Of a stretch of 64,000 bases of DNA, positions 43,077 to 52,033 are shown one piece after another. Origin of the DNA: Brevundimonas sp. EYE_349. Lineage in GTDB: Bacteria > Pseudomonadota > Alphaproteobacteria > Caulobacterales > Caulobacteraceae. Both the position numbers and the translations under genes were made by a program. The notes under the pieces were generated by a model. That model had not been told where the DNA came from, made no database searches, and worked only from the letters and a program-made list of their open reading frames with translations. How positions within the stretch are numbered: the stretch's first letter is position 1; every line of letters begins with the position of its first letter. The DNA is taken from NCBI RefSeq assembly GCF_023147505.1, contig NZ_JAHXPB010000003.1, forward strand, positions 347,993 to 411,992. The letters run 5' to 3'.

Positions 43077-44795
43077 CTAGCTGTCCGCTAGGCTCGGCGC
43101 CCTCTCCACCACGCGAACGCCCGCTGCATCGGCGCGGTTGGCGGCGCCCAGCAGCGCCTTCAGCGAGGCTGTGGCCACATCCGGGTCGGTCGCCACGCCG
43201 AAGATGGTCCGTCCATCCGCCGTGCGGCATTCGACATAGGCCGCCGCCTGGGCGTCAGCGCCCTGGCCGATGGCGTGTTCGTGGTAGTCCTCGATATCCA
43301 GCGCCAGACCGCAGTCTTCGCGCAGCGCGTCCAGCACGCTGGACAGGAAGCCGTTGCCGCGTCCTGAAATCCGCCGCTCCTCGCCGTTCAGGCGGATGCG
43401 GCCCGTAAACCGGCGCTCCTTGCCCGGCGCCGAGCGGCCTTCTTCATAATCCACCAAGGCGAACGGGCCATGGCCGCCCTCCGGCGCATAGACCGAACGG
43501 AACACGTCCCAGATGTCGGCGGCGGTCAGTTCGCGGCCCACCTGGTCGGCATAGGCCTGAACATGCTGGCTGAAATCGGCCTGCATCCGCTTGGGCAGTT
43601 TCAGCCCCTTGTCCTGTTCCAGCACCCAGGCGAAGCCGCCCTTGCCGGATTGGGAGTTGACGCGGATCACCGCCTCATAGGACCGGCCCAGATCGGCTGG
43701 GTCGATCGGCAGATAGGGCACGTTCCAGATGTGGTCGTTGCGTTTGGCCTGGGCCGCGAACCCCTTCTTGATCGCGTCCTGATGGCTGCCCGAGAAGGCG
43801 GTGAAGACCAGTTCGCCGGCATAGGGGTGGCGCGGATGGACCGGCAGGGCGTTGCAGTGCTCCACCGTCTCGATCACCGCATCCATGTCCGAGAAATCCA
43901 GCTCGGGATCGACCCCTTGGGTGTACAGATTCAGCGCCAGGGTCACCAGATCGACATTGCCGGTGCGCTCCCCATTGCCGAACAGACAGCCCTCGACCCG
44001 GTCGGCGCCGGCCATGACCGACAGTTCCGCGGCCGCCACGCCCGTGCCCCGGTCGTTGTGCGGATGGACCGATACGATCACGCTGTCGCGACGCGAGATG
44101 TTGCGGCAGAACCACTCGACCTGATCGGCGTAGATGTTCGGCGTCGCCGCCTCGATGGTGGCCGGCAGGTTGAAGATGATGGGCTTTTCCGGCGTCGGCT
44201 CGATCACGTCCAGAACCGCTTCGCAGACCTCCAGACTGTAATCCAGCTCGGCGGTGGAGAAGGTCTCGGGGCTATATTCGAAGCGCCAGTCGGTGTCAGG
44301 GCGGCGCTCCGCCTCCTCGCGCATCCGCGACATGCCCTCGATGGCGATCTGTTTGACGCCCGCGCGATCCATGCCGAAGACGATCTCACGCCACGCGGGC
44401 GACAGGGCGTTGTACATATGGACGACGGCGCTCCGGGCGCCCTCCAGGCTCTCGAACGAACGGGCGATCAGATCGGCCCGCGCCTGGGTCAGCACCTGCA
44501 CCACCACATCGTCGGGAACGCCGCCCGAGCGCACCAGGCCGCTGATGAAATCGAACTCGGTCGCCCCCGCCGAGGGAAAGCCGACCTCGATTTCCTTGAC
44601 GCCGATCTTCACCAGCAGGTCGAAAAAGCGCTGCTTCTTCTCGGCGTTCATCGGGTCGATCAGGGCCTGATTGCCGTCGCGCATATCGGTCGACAGCCAG
44701 CGCGGCGCCTTGTCGATGGTGCGGCTGGGCCACTGACGATCCGGCAGATCGACGGTCGGGAAGGGGCGATATTTGATGGAGGGGTCGCGCAACAC
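43077..44795 (-). CDS. leuA: 2-isopropylmalate synthase
   Basis: A 572-residue enzyme joining acetyl-CoA and 2-oxoisovalerate in the first step of leucine synthesis. Metal and substrate motifs are [16 protein letters not shown], the [12 protein letters not shown] motif and [17 protein letters not shown]. The length and the [18 protein letters not shown] opening follow the long LeuA type (LeuA2-like) rather than the 520-residue one. A C-terminal regulatory domain binds leucine. The start is a GTG with AGGAG seven bases upstream. Confidence 0.95.
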   Translation of the reverse strand: MLRDPSIKYRPFPTVDLPDRQWPSRTIDKAPRWLSTDMRDGNQALIDPMNAEKKQRFFDLLVKIGVKEIEVGFPSAGATEFDFISGLVRSGGVPDDVVVQVLTQARADLIARSFESLEGARSAVVHMYNALSPAWREIVFGMDRAGVKQIAIEGMSRMREEAERRPDTDWRFEYSPETFSTAELDYSLEVCEAVLDVIEPTPEKPIIFNLPATIEAATPNIYADQVEWFCRNISRRDSVIVSVHPHNDRGTGVAAAELSVMAGADRVEGCLFGNGERTGNVDLVTLALNLYTQGVDPELDFSDMDAVIETVEHCNALPVHPRHPYAGELVFTAFSGSHQDAIKKGFAAQAKRNDHIWNVPYLPIDPADLGRSYEAVIRVNSQSGKGGFAWVLEQDKGLKLPKRMQADFSQHVQAYADQVGRELTAADIWDVFRSVYAPEGGHGPFALVDYEEGRSAPGKERRFTGRIRLNGEERRISGRGNGFLSSVLDALREDCGLALDIEDYHEHAIGQGADAQAAAYVECRTADGRTIFGVATDPDVATASLKALLGAANRADAAGVRVVERAPSLADS

Positions 44796-44849
44796 CGTGC
44801 GTCTCCTGAACGTCTTGCGATCTGAAAGGGGGTTACGACAGCGATTTCC

Positions 44850-44878
44850 GCCGCCGGGCAGCCGTCAGTCCCGGCGGC
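44850..44878 (-). promoter_or_regulatory. Hairpin upstream of leuA
   Basis: A 9-bp stem GCCGCCGGG/CCCGGCGGC with an 11-base loop lies 55-83 bases before the leuA start. It is not followed by a T run in either direction, so it is a stable leader structure rather than a simple terminator. A role in leuA control is possible but unsupported. Confidence 0.3.
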
Positions 44879-45028
44879 AGCCGATAAGTCGCAGTCCCGC
44901 GCGCGAAAGCGCTCCGGGTGACCAGATCAGGATTTGTGCGGAAAGATTTACCACGTCCGACGATACCAAGGGCCGCCTAAGGAAACAATCCACCCGAAAG
45001 AATAGATTCTTCGGAGAAGACGACCGAC

Positions 45029-45102
45029 TGGAGCGGGCAGCGGGAATCGAACCCGCACGAGCAGCTTGGGAAGCTGCCAGGCTACCACTACATCATGCCC
45101 GC
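45029..45102 (-). tRNA. tRNA-Gly (anticodon CCC)
   Basis: A 74-base tRNA with encoded CCA on the minus strand. The acceptor GCGGGCA pairs with TGCCCGC, the anticodon loop is TTCCCAA within the GCAGC/GCTGC stem, and the T arm is GCGGGTTCGATTCCCGC. The discriminator is T. The D arm pairs imperfectly, as in other Gly isoacceptors. A short interrupted hairpin follows at 44994-45014 and may end the transcript. Confidence 0.95.
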
Positions 45103-45187
45103 GCCGGGTCGATCGAGGGCGGCGTGGACACGCCCTCGATCCAACTCTTAGCCGCGCGCCGCCGCCGGCTCAAGCGCGCGATACGCT

Positions 45188-46165
45188 TCATTCGACAGCT
45201 TCGACCTGCACGCCCCGCGCCTTCAGCTGGGCCTGAACGCTGTCGTCGCCCGCCAGGTGCCCGGCGCCCACGGCTATGAAGGCGGTGCCGGAGCCCTGCA
45301 GCAGGGTTTGAATCTGGTTCGCCCAGTCTGTGTTCCGGTCCACTAGAACGGACTGATACAGGGCCGGCGAGGCGTCCTTCATCTCCTCGACCATCACGCG
45401 GCCTAGGACATCGACGTCGCCACTGGCCCAGGCCGAGACCATTTCGTCCAGCTTGGTCGCCGCGTTCTCGTAGTCCTTCAGCGTCTCGCGCAGGAAAACC
45501 AGTTGCACGTCGTCGGGCAGGCCGGCCAGAATGCCGATCTGCTTGTCGATGGTCTCGAAGCCGTGGATCGGCTTGCCGGCCGCCTCGGCGCGGGCCTTCA
45601 GCACCAACTCCACGCCCGACTTGGGATCATAGCCCGCCTTGACCAGCGGCGCGACCGAAAGGGTCAGGGCCGCCAGCCACGGCCGCATCGGCTGAAGCTG
45701 GAGGCCCGAGGCGCCCAGGGCCTGGGCCGCCGCGTCCAGTTCGGCGTTCTCCTCTGGCGTCAGGCGGCTCGACAGGGGCGTGTCGGGCGACAGGCCGTGC
45801 TGTTGGATCAGCGGCATGAGCGCGGCCTGGTCGTCGGGATTGCTGATCTCGAACCAGATCTCCGAGGCGCTGTCGAAGGCGGCCTGGACGCGGGGACTGG
45901 CCCAGCCCGTGGTCGGGCGCAGCACATGGACTGAGCCGAACAGATACAGGGTGGAATCGGCGTCCTTGATCACCCACAGGGCCGGCCCCTTGCCCTGGAT
46001 CGGCGCCGGGGCGGCGGCGGGCGCGGCCGGCTGGGCCTGGGCCTGGGCCTGGGCGTCGACCGGCGCGCCGGCGATGGCGGCGAACAAGGCCAGCCCTCCG
46101 GCTACGCCGACGGCGCCTTGGGCGAGGGTGGAGGTGGCGGATCGAAGGCGGGCGGTGAAGGTCAT
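45188..46165 (-). CDS. TraB/GumN family protein
   Basis: A 325-residue exported protein with a long signal region and an Ala/Gln/Pro-rich spacer, followed by the TraB/GumN domain: ALWVIKDADSTLYLFGSVHV with the conserved GSVHV, the central FETIDKQIGILAGL and the C-terminal FIAVGAGHLAGDDSV. The conserved histidines and GAGHL suggest a metalloprotease-like or pheromone-shutdown-like fold, but no reaction has been shown for most members. The ATG at 46165 was chosen because it begins a plausible signal peptide. Confidence 0.85.
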   Translation of the reverse strand: MTFTARLRSATSTLAQGAVGVAGGLALFAAIAGAPVDAQAQAQAQPAAPAAAPAPIQGKGPALWVIKDADSTLYLFGSVHVLRPTTGWASPRVQAAFDSASEIWFEISNPDDQAALMPLIQQHGLSPDTPLSSRLTPEENAELDAAAQALGASGLQLQPMRPWLAALTLSVAPLVKAGYDPKSGVELVLKARAEAAGKPIHGFETIDKQIGILAGLPDDVQLVFLRETLKDYENAATKLDEMVSAWASGDVDVLGRVMVEEMKDASPALYQSVLVDRNTDWANQIQTLLQGSGTAFIAVGAGHLAGDDSVQAQLKARGVQVEAVE

Positions 46166-46318
46166 GATTGTCTCTCTGAGTGTAGGGAAAGGAATGAAAA
46201 CCAAAGGGTCAGGCTAGGCCGCGCGGGACATCGCCCGGATGAGGAGGCGGCATGGGTCGCCGGGTCCGCGCGCCGCGCGGCCGACATGCCGTTGACGAGT
46301 GCAACGCCATGTCGTCGG

Positions 46319-46513
46319 CTACTGCGCGTCGGAAAAGATGGATTCGATGGGTTGGCCGAAGACGCGGGCGATCTTGAAGGCCAGCGGCAGGGAGGGGTCG
46401 TAACGGCCGGTCTCCAGCGCGTTCACGGTCTGGCGCGACACGCCCAGCTGTTCGGCCAGCTGCGCCTGGCTCCAGTCGCGCTCGGCGCGCAGGACCTTGA
46501 GACGATTGTTCAT
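46319..46513 (-). CDS. XRE-family helix-turn-helix regulator
   Basis: A 64-residue DNA-binding protein that is essentially one Cro/CI-type domain: RLKVLRAERDWSQAQLAEQL, GVSRQTVNALETGRYDPSLP, FKIARVFGQPIESIF. Small XRE proteins of this type are usually encoded with a membrane protein, as here: its start is three bases after the stop of the membrane gene at 46517-46975. Autoregulation through the TTGACAA repeats upstream is likely but inferred. Confidence 0.9.
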   Translation of the reverse strand: MNNRLKVLRAERDWSQAQLAEQLGVSRQTVNALETGRYDPSLPLAFKIARVFGQPIESIFSDAQ

Positions 46514-46516
46514 GGC

Positions 46517-46975
46517 TCAGCCCCGCATCCGCGCCAGCCACCACCAGCCCCAGACGACCAGATAGCCGATCAGCATGGGCGCGATCATCATGGCCGCCCC
46601 CAAAGACAGATAGTCGATAGGCTGGGCGCCGTCTCCGGCCGTGCGCGCTATGATGTCGCGCCAGGAGCCGGACGAGGACAGAACCAGCGCGACGCCGCTA
46701 ACGCACATGCCGGCTGTTCCGCCCCAATACCAGGCGGCCTTGTGCGCTTCGCGCGCCGCCTCGTCGATGGCGCGCATCCATTCCGCACCGATCCAAAGTG
46801 CGCCCGCCATGATCGCGACGGTCACCGCGGCGGTGACGATCAGTTCGCCCACCGTGGCGTCCAGCCAACCCGCATTGGCGCCGTAGCCGACCAGAAAACC
46901 GCCGAGGAAGGCGAAAGCCAAGCCGCCGCCAAAGGTGACGACGATCGCCCTGATAACCGATCCCCACTTGCTCAT
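46517..46975 (-). CDS. Membrane protein partner of XRE regulator
   Basis: A 152-residue protein with four predicted membrane helices (AIVVTFGGGLAFAFLGGFLV, ELIVTAAVTVAIMAGALWIG, WYWGGTAGMCVSGVALVLSS, LGAAMMIAPMLIGYLVVWGW) and a central helical loop (EWMRAIDEAAREAHKA). It has the size and position of the DUF2178/DUF3796-like proteins that accompany XRE regulators. Its role is unknown; membrane stress sensing is a guess only. Confidence 0.75.
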   Translation of the reverse strand: MSKWGSVIRAIVVTFGGGLAFAFLGGFLVGYGANAGWLDATVGELIVTAAVTVAIMAGALWIGAEWMRAIDEAAREAHKAAWYWGGTAGMCVSGVALVLSSSGSWRDIIARTAGDGAQPIDYLSLGAAMMIAPMLIGYLVVWGWWWLARMRG

Positions 46976-46988
46976 ACGTCAATATCCC

Positions 46989-47016
46989 TTGTCCAATTGA
47001 CAAGTTCCATTGACAA
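46989..47016 (-). promoter_or_regulatory. Candidate operator of the XRE/membrane-protein pair
   Basis: The region contains the palindrome TTGTC-CAATT-GACAA (46989-47003) and a second TTGACAA at 47010-47016, thirteen bases from the first. It lies 14-41 bases before the membrane protein start, within the likely promoter. Such repeated half-sites suit a dimeric XRE regulator. Confidence 0.5.
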
Positions 47017-47062
47017 CATAAGCCGGTCCAAGTCAAGCGCCCTTTCCAAGTGAGAAGAGATT

Positions 47063-48274
47063 TCAGTCCTTCGCGGCGATCAGTTCGGGACGGCTCAAGA
47101 CGCGCGGCGCGGTCTCGACCGGCGTCAGGTTCGGCAGGGTCTTGCCCTCGTGGTCGACCTGCAGGTCCTCGAACCGTCTGGCCGAGACCATGACCTGGCT
47201 CTCCAGCGAGCCGACGAACTGATTGTATTTGCCGACCGCCTGATCCAGCGCCCGGCCGACGGCCGAGGCGTGGCCGCCCATGACGGACAGTCGTTTGTAG
47301 AGCTCGCGCCCCAGGGCGGCGACCTTGTCGGCGTTGGCGGCCTGCTCCTCCGCCCGCCAGCCATAGGCGACAGCCTTGCACAGAGCGAACAGGGTCGACG
47401 GGGTGGCGATGACCACACGCGACTCCATCGCGTCGGACAGCAGGTCCGGCGCATGGTCCAGCGCGGTGGCCAGGAAGCTGTCGCCGGGCACGAACAGGAC
47501 CACGAAGTCCGGGCTGGGCTTGAACTGGTCCTGATAGGCCTTGGACGACAGCTGGCGGACGTGGGTCTTCAGGCTGGCGGCGGTGCGCAGGCCGACCGAA
47601 CGGGCGCGCGCCTCCTCGTCGCCGTCGTCGTCCTCGAACGCCAGGGGCACCTTGGCGTCGATCACGAACATGCCGCCGCCGGGCAGGCGCACGATGAAGT
47701 CGGGTCGGTTCTGATGGCCCTCGTCGTCGGCGCTGGACGTCTGTTCGGTGAAGTCGAACCGCCCGGCCATGCCGGCCGCCTCCAGCACGTTTCGGCAGGT
47801 CTGTTCGCCCCAGCGTCCGCGACGGCCGGTGTTGCCGCGCAGGGCCTCGGTCAGTTTGCGCGCCTCGTCGCGCGTGGCCGAGGAGGCCGCCATCAGGGCC
47901 GCCAGCTGTTCGCGCAAGCCGCCCGTCTCTTCCGAACGGGTCTTCTCCAGCGCGGCGACATGCTCCTGGAACCTGGTCAGGGTGTCGGAGACGGGTTTCA
48001 ACTGGGCGGCCATCCGTTCGCGGGCCAGCTGGTCCTGCGCGCGGAAGGTTTCGGTGGCGCGGCTGACCATCTGGTCGGCGACGACCTGGGCCGACTGGGC
48101 GGCCTGGGCCTTGAGCAGTTCGGCCATGGTCACGCGGCTGTCCTCGACCGCCTCCACCCGCGCCTCGGCCGCCGCCAGTTCGCCGCGCGTCCTCTGCCAC
48201 CCCATGAAGGCCCAAAGAAAGCCGCCCGCAAACGCGGCGGCGAAGAGGGCGAGAACGACGACGATCATGTTCAT
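47063..48274 (-). CDS. rmuC: DNA recombination protein RmuC
   Basis: A 403-residue RmuC. An N-terminal membrane helix (MIVVVLALFAAAFAGGFLWA) is followed by long coiled coils (RTRGELAAAEARVEAVEDSR) and a C-terminal nuclease-like domain with NRPDFIVRLPGGGMFVIDAKVPL, where the Asp and the DAK motif are the PD-(D/E)XK residues. RmuC restricts recombination at inverted repeats. The ATG at 48274 has an alternative two codons later. Confidence 0.93.
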   Translation of the reverse strand: MNMIVVVLALFAAAFAGGFLWAFMGWQRTRGELAAAEARVEAVEDSRVTMAELLKAQAAQSAQVVADQMVSRATETFRAQDQLARERMAAQLKPVSDTLTRFQEHVAALEKTRSEETGGLREQLAALMAASSATRDEARKLTEALRGNTGRRGRWGEQTCRNVLEAAGMAGRFDFTEQTSSADDEGHQNRPDFIVRLPGGGMFVIDAKVPLAFEDDDGDEEARARSVGLRTAASLKTHVRQLSSKAYQDQFKPSPDFVVLFVPGDSFLATALDHAPDLLSDAMESRVVIATPSTLFALCKAVAYGWRAEEQAANADKVAALGRELYKRLSVMGGHASAVGRALDQAVGKYNQFVGSLESQVMVSARRFEDLQVDHEGKTLPNLTPVETAPRVLSRPELIAAKD

Positions 48275-48414
48275 GCTCCGTTCCTAGCGGGAGTCGCCGG
48301 CGATGAGAAGCGGCCGACCCCAAGCTCCCAACGGCGAACAGGCGGCCTGACGTCGCGGTCAGGAACACAGCGGTTCGGATCACGTTGGTTTGATTGAAAT
48401 CGGAGGAGGATCCC

Positions 48415-48771
48415 ATGAACCCGCAAGAACCCGCCCGCCATGACAAGGCCGCCGACGCCGTGCATCAGGGCCGGCCGGTGGACGCCGAATACGTCCGTTC
48501 CGGCAAGAAGAACCCGCGCATCCTGGTGCTGCTGGTGGTGTCCACCCTGGCGGCGGCGGTGCTTCTGCTGGGCTTCTGGTTCGTGTCGAACGGCGCCTTT
48601 GAGTCTCAGAACCCGACGACCGGCGAACAGGCGGCGGACGCTCGCGCCTTCGACGGCGACAGCCAGACGCCGCCCGCCGCCGACGCGCCGACCGATTCCA
48701 CGGGCCGCGCCCAACCCGTTCCGACCGGCGAGGCGCCCAACGTCAACGCCCCGACCCAGCCCTCGAACTAG
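48415..48771 (+). CDS. Small single-pass membrane protein
   Basis: A 118-residue protein with a soluble N-terminus (NPQEPARHDKAADAVHQGRP), one membrane helix (ILVLLVVSTLAAAVLLLGFW) and a Thr/Pro/Asp-rich tail. It starts at an ATG with GGAGGAGG eight bases upstream. Nothing identifies its role. It converges with recR, six bases apart, and is divergent from rmuC. Confidence 0.7.
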   Translation: MNPQEPARHDKAADAVHQGRPVDAEYVRSGKKNPRILVLLVVSTLAAAVLLLGFWFVSNGAFESQNPTTGEQAADARAFDGDSQTPPAADAPTDSTGRAQPVPTGEAPNVNAPTQPSN

Positions 48772-48777
48772 GGCCGA

Positions 48778-49380
48778 TCAAGTCGGGCGACGCGCTTTGA
48801 GGGCCTGGACGATGGTGCCGTCGTCCAGCCAGTCCAGTTCGCCCCCGACCGGCACGCCTCGCGCCAGGGAGGTGACCTCCACCCCCTGCCCGGCGATCCT
48901 CTCGGCCACATAGTGGGCGGTCGTCTGGCCGTCGACCGTGGCCGGCAGGGCCAGCACGACCTCGCGCACGCCGCCGCCCCGCGCCCGCCCGATCAGTTCA
49001 GTGATCCGCAGATGCTCCGGCCCCACCCCGTCCAGGGCGGACAACAGGCCGCCCAGCACGTGATACTTGCCGCGAAAGGCGCCGGATCGCTCCATCGCCC
49101 ATAGGGCTCCCGCCTCCTCGACCACGCAGATCAGGCCGTTGTCGCGCGCGCCGTCCGAACAGATGGCGCACGGATCGCGCGTGTCGGGCGCGCCGCACAC
49201 GGAACAGGAAACCACCTTCTCCGCCGTCTCGGCCAGAGACGCCGCCAGCGGCACGAGCAACTGCTCGCGCCGCTTCAGCAGGGCCAGGGCCGCACGCCGG
49301 GCGGAGCGCGGCCCCAGGCCCGGCAGTTTGGCCAGAAGCGAGATAAGCCGTTCGATCTCCGGCCCGGCGGAGGCGGCCAT
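48778..49380 (-). CDS. recR: Recombination protein RecR
   Basis: A 200-residue ring-forming RecR that acts with RecFO in gap repair. It has the helix-hairpin-helix [20 protein letters not shown], a four-Cys zinc site in [20 protein letters not shown] and a TOPRIM domain with [17 protein letters not shown] and the C-terminal [17 protein letters not shown]. Its start overlaps the ybaB stop by one base (TGATG). recF lies at the left end of the window, so two of the RecFOR genes are represented. Confidence 0.95.
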   Translation of the reverse strand: MAASAGPEIERLISLLAKLPGLGPRSARRAALALLKRREQLLVPLAASLAETAEKVVSCSVCGAPDTRDPCAICSDGARDNGLICVVEEAGALWAMERSGAFRGKYHVLGGLLSALDGVGPEHLRITELIGRARGGGVREVVLALPATVDGQTTAHYVAERIAGQGVEVTSLARGVPVGGELDWLDDGTIVQALKARRPT

Positions 49381-49709
49381 CAGAACAGTTTCGGCATTCC
49401 GGGAATATTCATCCCGGCCATGGGGCCTGCGGCCTCGCGCATCAGGGCGTTGTTCTGTTCGTCCAGCTTGCGCTTGGCGTCCGCATGGGCGGCGACGATC
49501 AGATCGGCCAGGATGTCGCCCTCGCCCGGCGTCAGCAGGCTGTCGTCGATCTTGATGGCCGTGATCTCGCCCGGTCCCTTCAGGGACACGGACACCAGGC
49601 CGCCGCCCGAGGAGCCGTCTGCGGCGGTTTCGGCCATCTTGGCCTGGGCGTCCTGCAGCTTTTGCTGCATCGCCTGGGCCTGCTGCATCAGTTGGGTCAG
49701 ATCTTTCAT
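49380..49709 (-). CDS. ybaB: YbaB/EbfC family nucleoid-associated protein
   Basis: A 109-residue DNA-binding protein. The coiled N-terminus ([20 protein letters not shown]) and [19 protein letters not shown] are family hallmarks, with a Met/Pro-rich tail ending [11 protein letters not shown]. In most bacteria the order is dnaX-ybaB-recR. Here ybaB and recR are kept but dnaX is not immediately upstream: a nitroreductase gene is, on the other strand. The ATG at 49709 is preferred to an in-frame extension that adds proline-rich sequence. Confidence 0.95.
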   Translation of the reverse strand: MKDLTQLMQQAQAMQQKLQDAQAKMAETAADGSSGGGLVSVSLKGPGEITAIKIDDSLLTPGEGDILADLIVAAHADAKRKLDEQNNALMREAAGPMAGMNIPGMPKLF

Positions 49710-49866
49710 CCGTCCTAGATAGGGCGAAGACGGCCGGCGCGACAGGGGGTTCGGCGGCGGATCGCAGAATCGGAAACGCTGAGGCGCCGCATTCGCGCTT
49801 GCGACCATCCCGATCCGCCCCAATTAGCACCGGCAATCGTTTCTGTTCCAATCAGGATGGCATTCC

Positions 49867-50481
49867 ATGGCCTACGACGCCACCACTTCACGCGACGCCC
49901 CCTTGTCTGACGCCGCCCTGTCGCAACTGTTCACCGAGGCGCGGACGCGCAACGGCTGGACAGACCGTCCCGTCGCGCCGGAGCTGCTGCGCCGGCTGTA
50001 CGAGCTGACCAAGTTCGGCCCGACGGCGGTCAACGGCTCGCCGGCTCGCTTCGTCTTCGTGACCTCGCCCGAGGCGAAGGCGCGCCTGATCCCGCTGATG
50101 AGCGAGGGCAATCGCGAGAAGACGCGCCAGGCGCCCGTCACCCTGATCATCGGTCAGGACATGGATTTCCACGATCATCTGGACGCCCTGTTCCCCCATG
50201 CGCCGGGCGCCAGCGCCTGGTTCGCCGACGAGGCCGGTCGTCGCGAGACCGCCTTCCGCAACGCCTCGCTGCAAGGCGGCTATCTGACCATCGCGGCCCG
50301 CGCCCTGGGTCTGGACGTCGGGCCGATGTCCGGCTTCGACGCGGCGGCGGTGAAGGCCGAGTTCTTCCCTGACAGCAACGTCGAGCCGAACTACATCCTC
50401 AACCTGGGCTATGGCTCGGACGAAAACCTCTTCCCCCGCTCGCCGCGCCTGTCGTTCGAGGAGGCGGCGCAGATTCTCTGA
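49867..50481 (+). CDS. rutE: RutE-like malonic semialdehyde reductase/nitroreductase
   Basis: A 204-residue FMN flavoprotein of the nitroreductase family, closest in remembered sequence to RutE of uracil degradation. It begins [20 protein letters not shown] and carries [51 protein letters not shown] and [23 protein letters not shown]. RutE reduces malonic semialdehyde to 3-hydroxypropionate. No other rut genes are near, so it may serve a different aldehyde or nitro compound. Confidence 0.88.
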   Translation: MAYDATTSRDAPLSDAALSQLFTEARTRNGWTDRPVAPELLRRLYELTKFGPTAVNGSPARFVFVTSPEAKARLIPLMSEGNREKTRQAPVTLIIGQDMDFHDHLDALFPHAPGASAWFADEAGRRETAFRNASLQGGYLTIAARALGLDVGPMSGFDAAAVKAEFFPDSNVEPNYILNLGYGSDENLFPRSPRLSFEEAAQIL

Positions 50482-50791
50482 GGCCGACCTTCAAGCGGCG
50501 GCGTCATTGGCCGCGTTCCGTCCAGAATGGTCGGGCGGTCGACGCGACAGGCCAGGAGGGGAGAAAGCCCCGCCGCGTCGACGCACCCGTGCGGTCCGAC
50601 ATCGCGTCCAGCGGCCCGGCGAAAGGAAGGGGAAAACGCCAGGTCGCGGTGACGCCAGAGGGCCCGTTCCGCCTGTTCAAGCTAGGCGCCGCCCCGCCCC
50701 GCCGCCATGCGTCGCGCGGCCGCAGGACGTTTCGTCGCCGCCCCCGTCTCGGCCCCATCGCCGAAAAAGTGCACGGATTGCACCCTAAAAA
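50482..50791. other. Gene-free interval of about 310 bases
   Basis: No convincing gene is found. Open frames exist on both strands but are proline/arginine-rich and lack ribosome binding sites. The only structure seen is a short hairpin near the right end that would serve the minus-strand gene at 50792. Confidence 0.6.
50764..50783 (-). terminator. Weak rho-independent terminator
   Basis: On the minus strand GTGCA-ATCCG-TGCAC is followed by five T residues, nine bases after the stop of the flavoprotein gene. The stem is only 5 bp, so termination may be partial. Confidence 0.4.
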
Positions 50792-52009
50792 TCAGCACGC
50801 CTGCCCCGCCGCCCAGCCGGACGACCAGGCCCACTGGAAATTATAGCCGCCCAGCCAGCCGGTCACATCGACCGCCTCGCCTATGAAGTAGAGGCCGGGC
50901 ACGGCCTTGGCCTGCATCGTCTGCTGGTCCAGGGCCGCGGTGTCGACGCCGCCCAATGTCACCTCTGCGGTGCGGTAGCCTTCTGAACCTACGGGCTTGA
51001 CGCTCCAGGCGTTCACCGCCTGATCCAGCCGCCGCAGCACCTTGTCCGACAGGTCGGCCAGATTGCCCGCCGCCCCCTCACGCGCGCACAGGGTCTCGGC
51101 CAGACGGCGGGGGATGATGTGGCTGAGCGCCGTGTGGATGGCCTGGCGGCCATTCGCCGCCTTGGCCGCCTTCAGTTCGTCGAAGATGTTCCGACCCGGC
51201 GCCATGGAGGCGACAATGGCCTCGCCCTCGCGCCAGTAGGAACTGATCTGCAGGATGGCCGGGCCGCTGAGCCCCCGGTGGGTGAACAGCATGGCCTCGG
51301 TGAAGCTGGCCTTTCGCGCCTTTGCCTCGGCCTTGGTTTCCGGGGATGAGGCGACCACGGCGTCCACCGCCACGCCGGCCAGCGGCGTCAGCGTCTCCAG
51401 CAGACCCGCCTCGAAGGTCAGGGGGACAAGCGCGGGGCGGGTGTCGGTGACGCGGATGTCGAACTGACGCGCCACCTCATAGGCCCAGCCGGTGGCCCCC
51501 ATCTTGGGAATGGACTTGCCGCCCGTCGCCACGACCAGAGCCGCCGTCGTGACCTGCGATCCATCCGACAGATGGGCTGTGAAACCGTCGCCGCTGCGGG
51601 CCAGACGCTCCACCCCGGTCTTCATTTTCAGGGTCACGCCCGCCGCCGCCATGTCGTCCGTCAGCATACGGACGATTTGCTTGGCGCTGTCGTCGCAGAA
51701 CAGCTGGCCCAGCGTTTTTTCGTGCCAGGCGATGCCGGCCTTATCGATGCGTTTGACGAAGTCGTGCTGGGTGTAGCGGCGCAGGGCCGAGGTGGCGAAC
51801 CGGGGGTTCTCGCCCAGGAAGTTCGCCGGTCCGCAGCCAAGATTGGTGAAATTGCAGCGCCCGCCGCCCGAGATGCGGATTTTCTCGCCCGGGCGGTCGG
51901 CATGATCGACGACCAGCACCCGGCGTCCGCGCCGCCCGGCTTCGATGGCGCACATCATGCCGGCCGCGCCCGCCCCGATGACAAGGACGTCGTAGGACGC
52001 CCTCGTCAT
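50792..52009 (-). CDS. HI0933/YhiN-family FAD-dependent oxidoreductase
   Basis: A 405-residue flavoprotein with an N-terminal FAD site DVLVIGAGAAGMMCAIEAGR, the family motif GEKIRISGGGRCNFTN and the C-terminal FIGEAVDVTGWLGGYNFQWA. HI0933-type proteins lack a firmly known substrate; links to tRNA or cofactor chemistry have been suggested. It lies 24 bases downstream of ahcY on the same strand, so co-transcription is possible. Confidence 0.9.
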   Translation of the reverse strand: MTRASYDVLVIGAGAAGMMCAIEAGRRGRRVLVVDHADRPGEKIRISGGGRCNFTNLGCGPANFLGENPRFATSALRRYTQHDFVKRIDKAGIAWHEKTLGQLFCDDSAKQIVRMLTDDMAAAGVTLKMKTGVERLARSGDGFTAHLSDGSQVTTAALVVATGGKSIPKMGATGWAYEVARQFDIRVTDTRPALVPLTFEAGLLETLTPLAGVAVDAVVASSPETKAEAKARKASFTEAMLFTHRGLSGPAILQISSYWREGEAIVASMAPGRNIFDELKAAKAANGRQAIHTALSHIIPRRLAETLCAREGAAGNLADLSDKVLRRLDQAVNAWSVKPVGSEGYRTAEVTLGGVDTAALDQQTMQAKAVPGLYFIGEAVDVTGWLGGYNFQWAWSSGWAAGQAC

Positions 52010-52033
52010 CGGACGACCCCCGCGAACAGGGGC

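Noticed and set aside
46026..46060. Short tandem repeat of CTGGGC in the TraB/GumN gene
   Set aside because: It encodes Ala-Gln repeats in a linker after the signal peptide and has few units, so it is not a regulatory repeat or phase-variable tract.
50589..50846. Short open frame in the gene-free interval after the rutE-like gene
   Set aside because: Arg/Pro-rich, no ribosome binding site, overlaps the end of the flavoprotein gene on the other strand.
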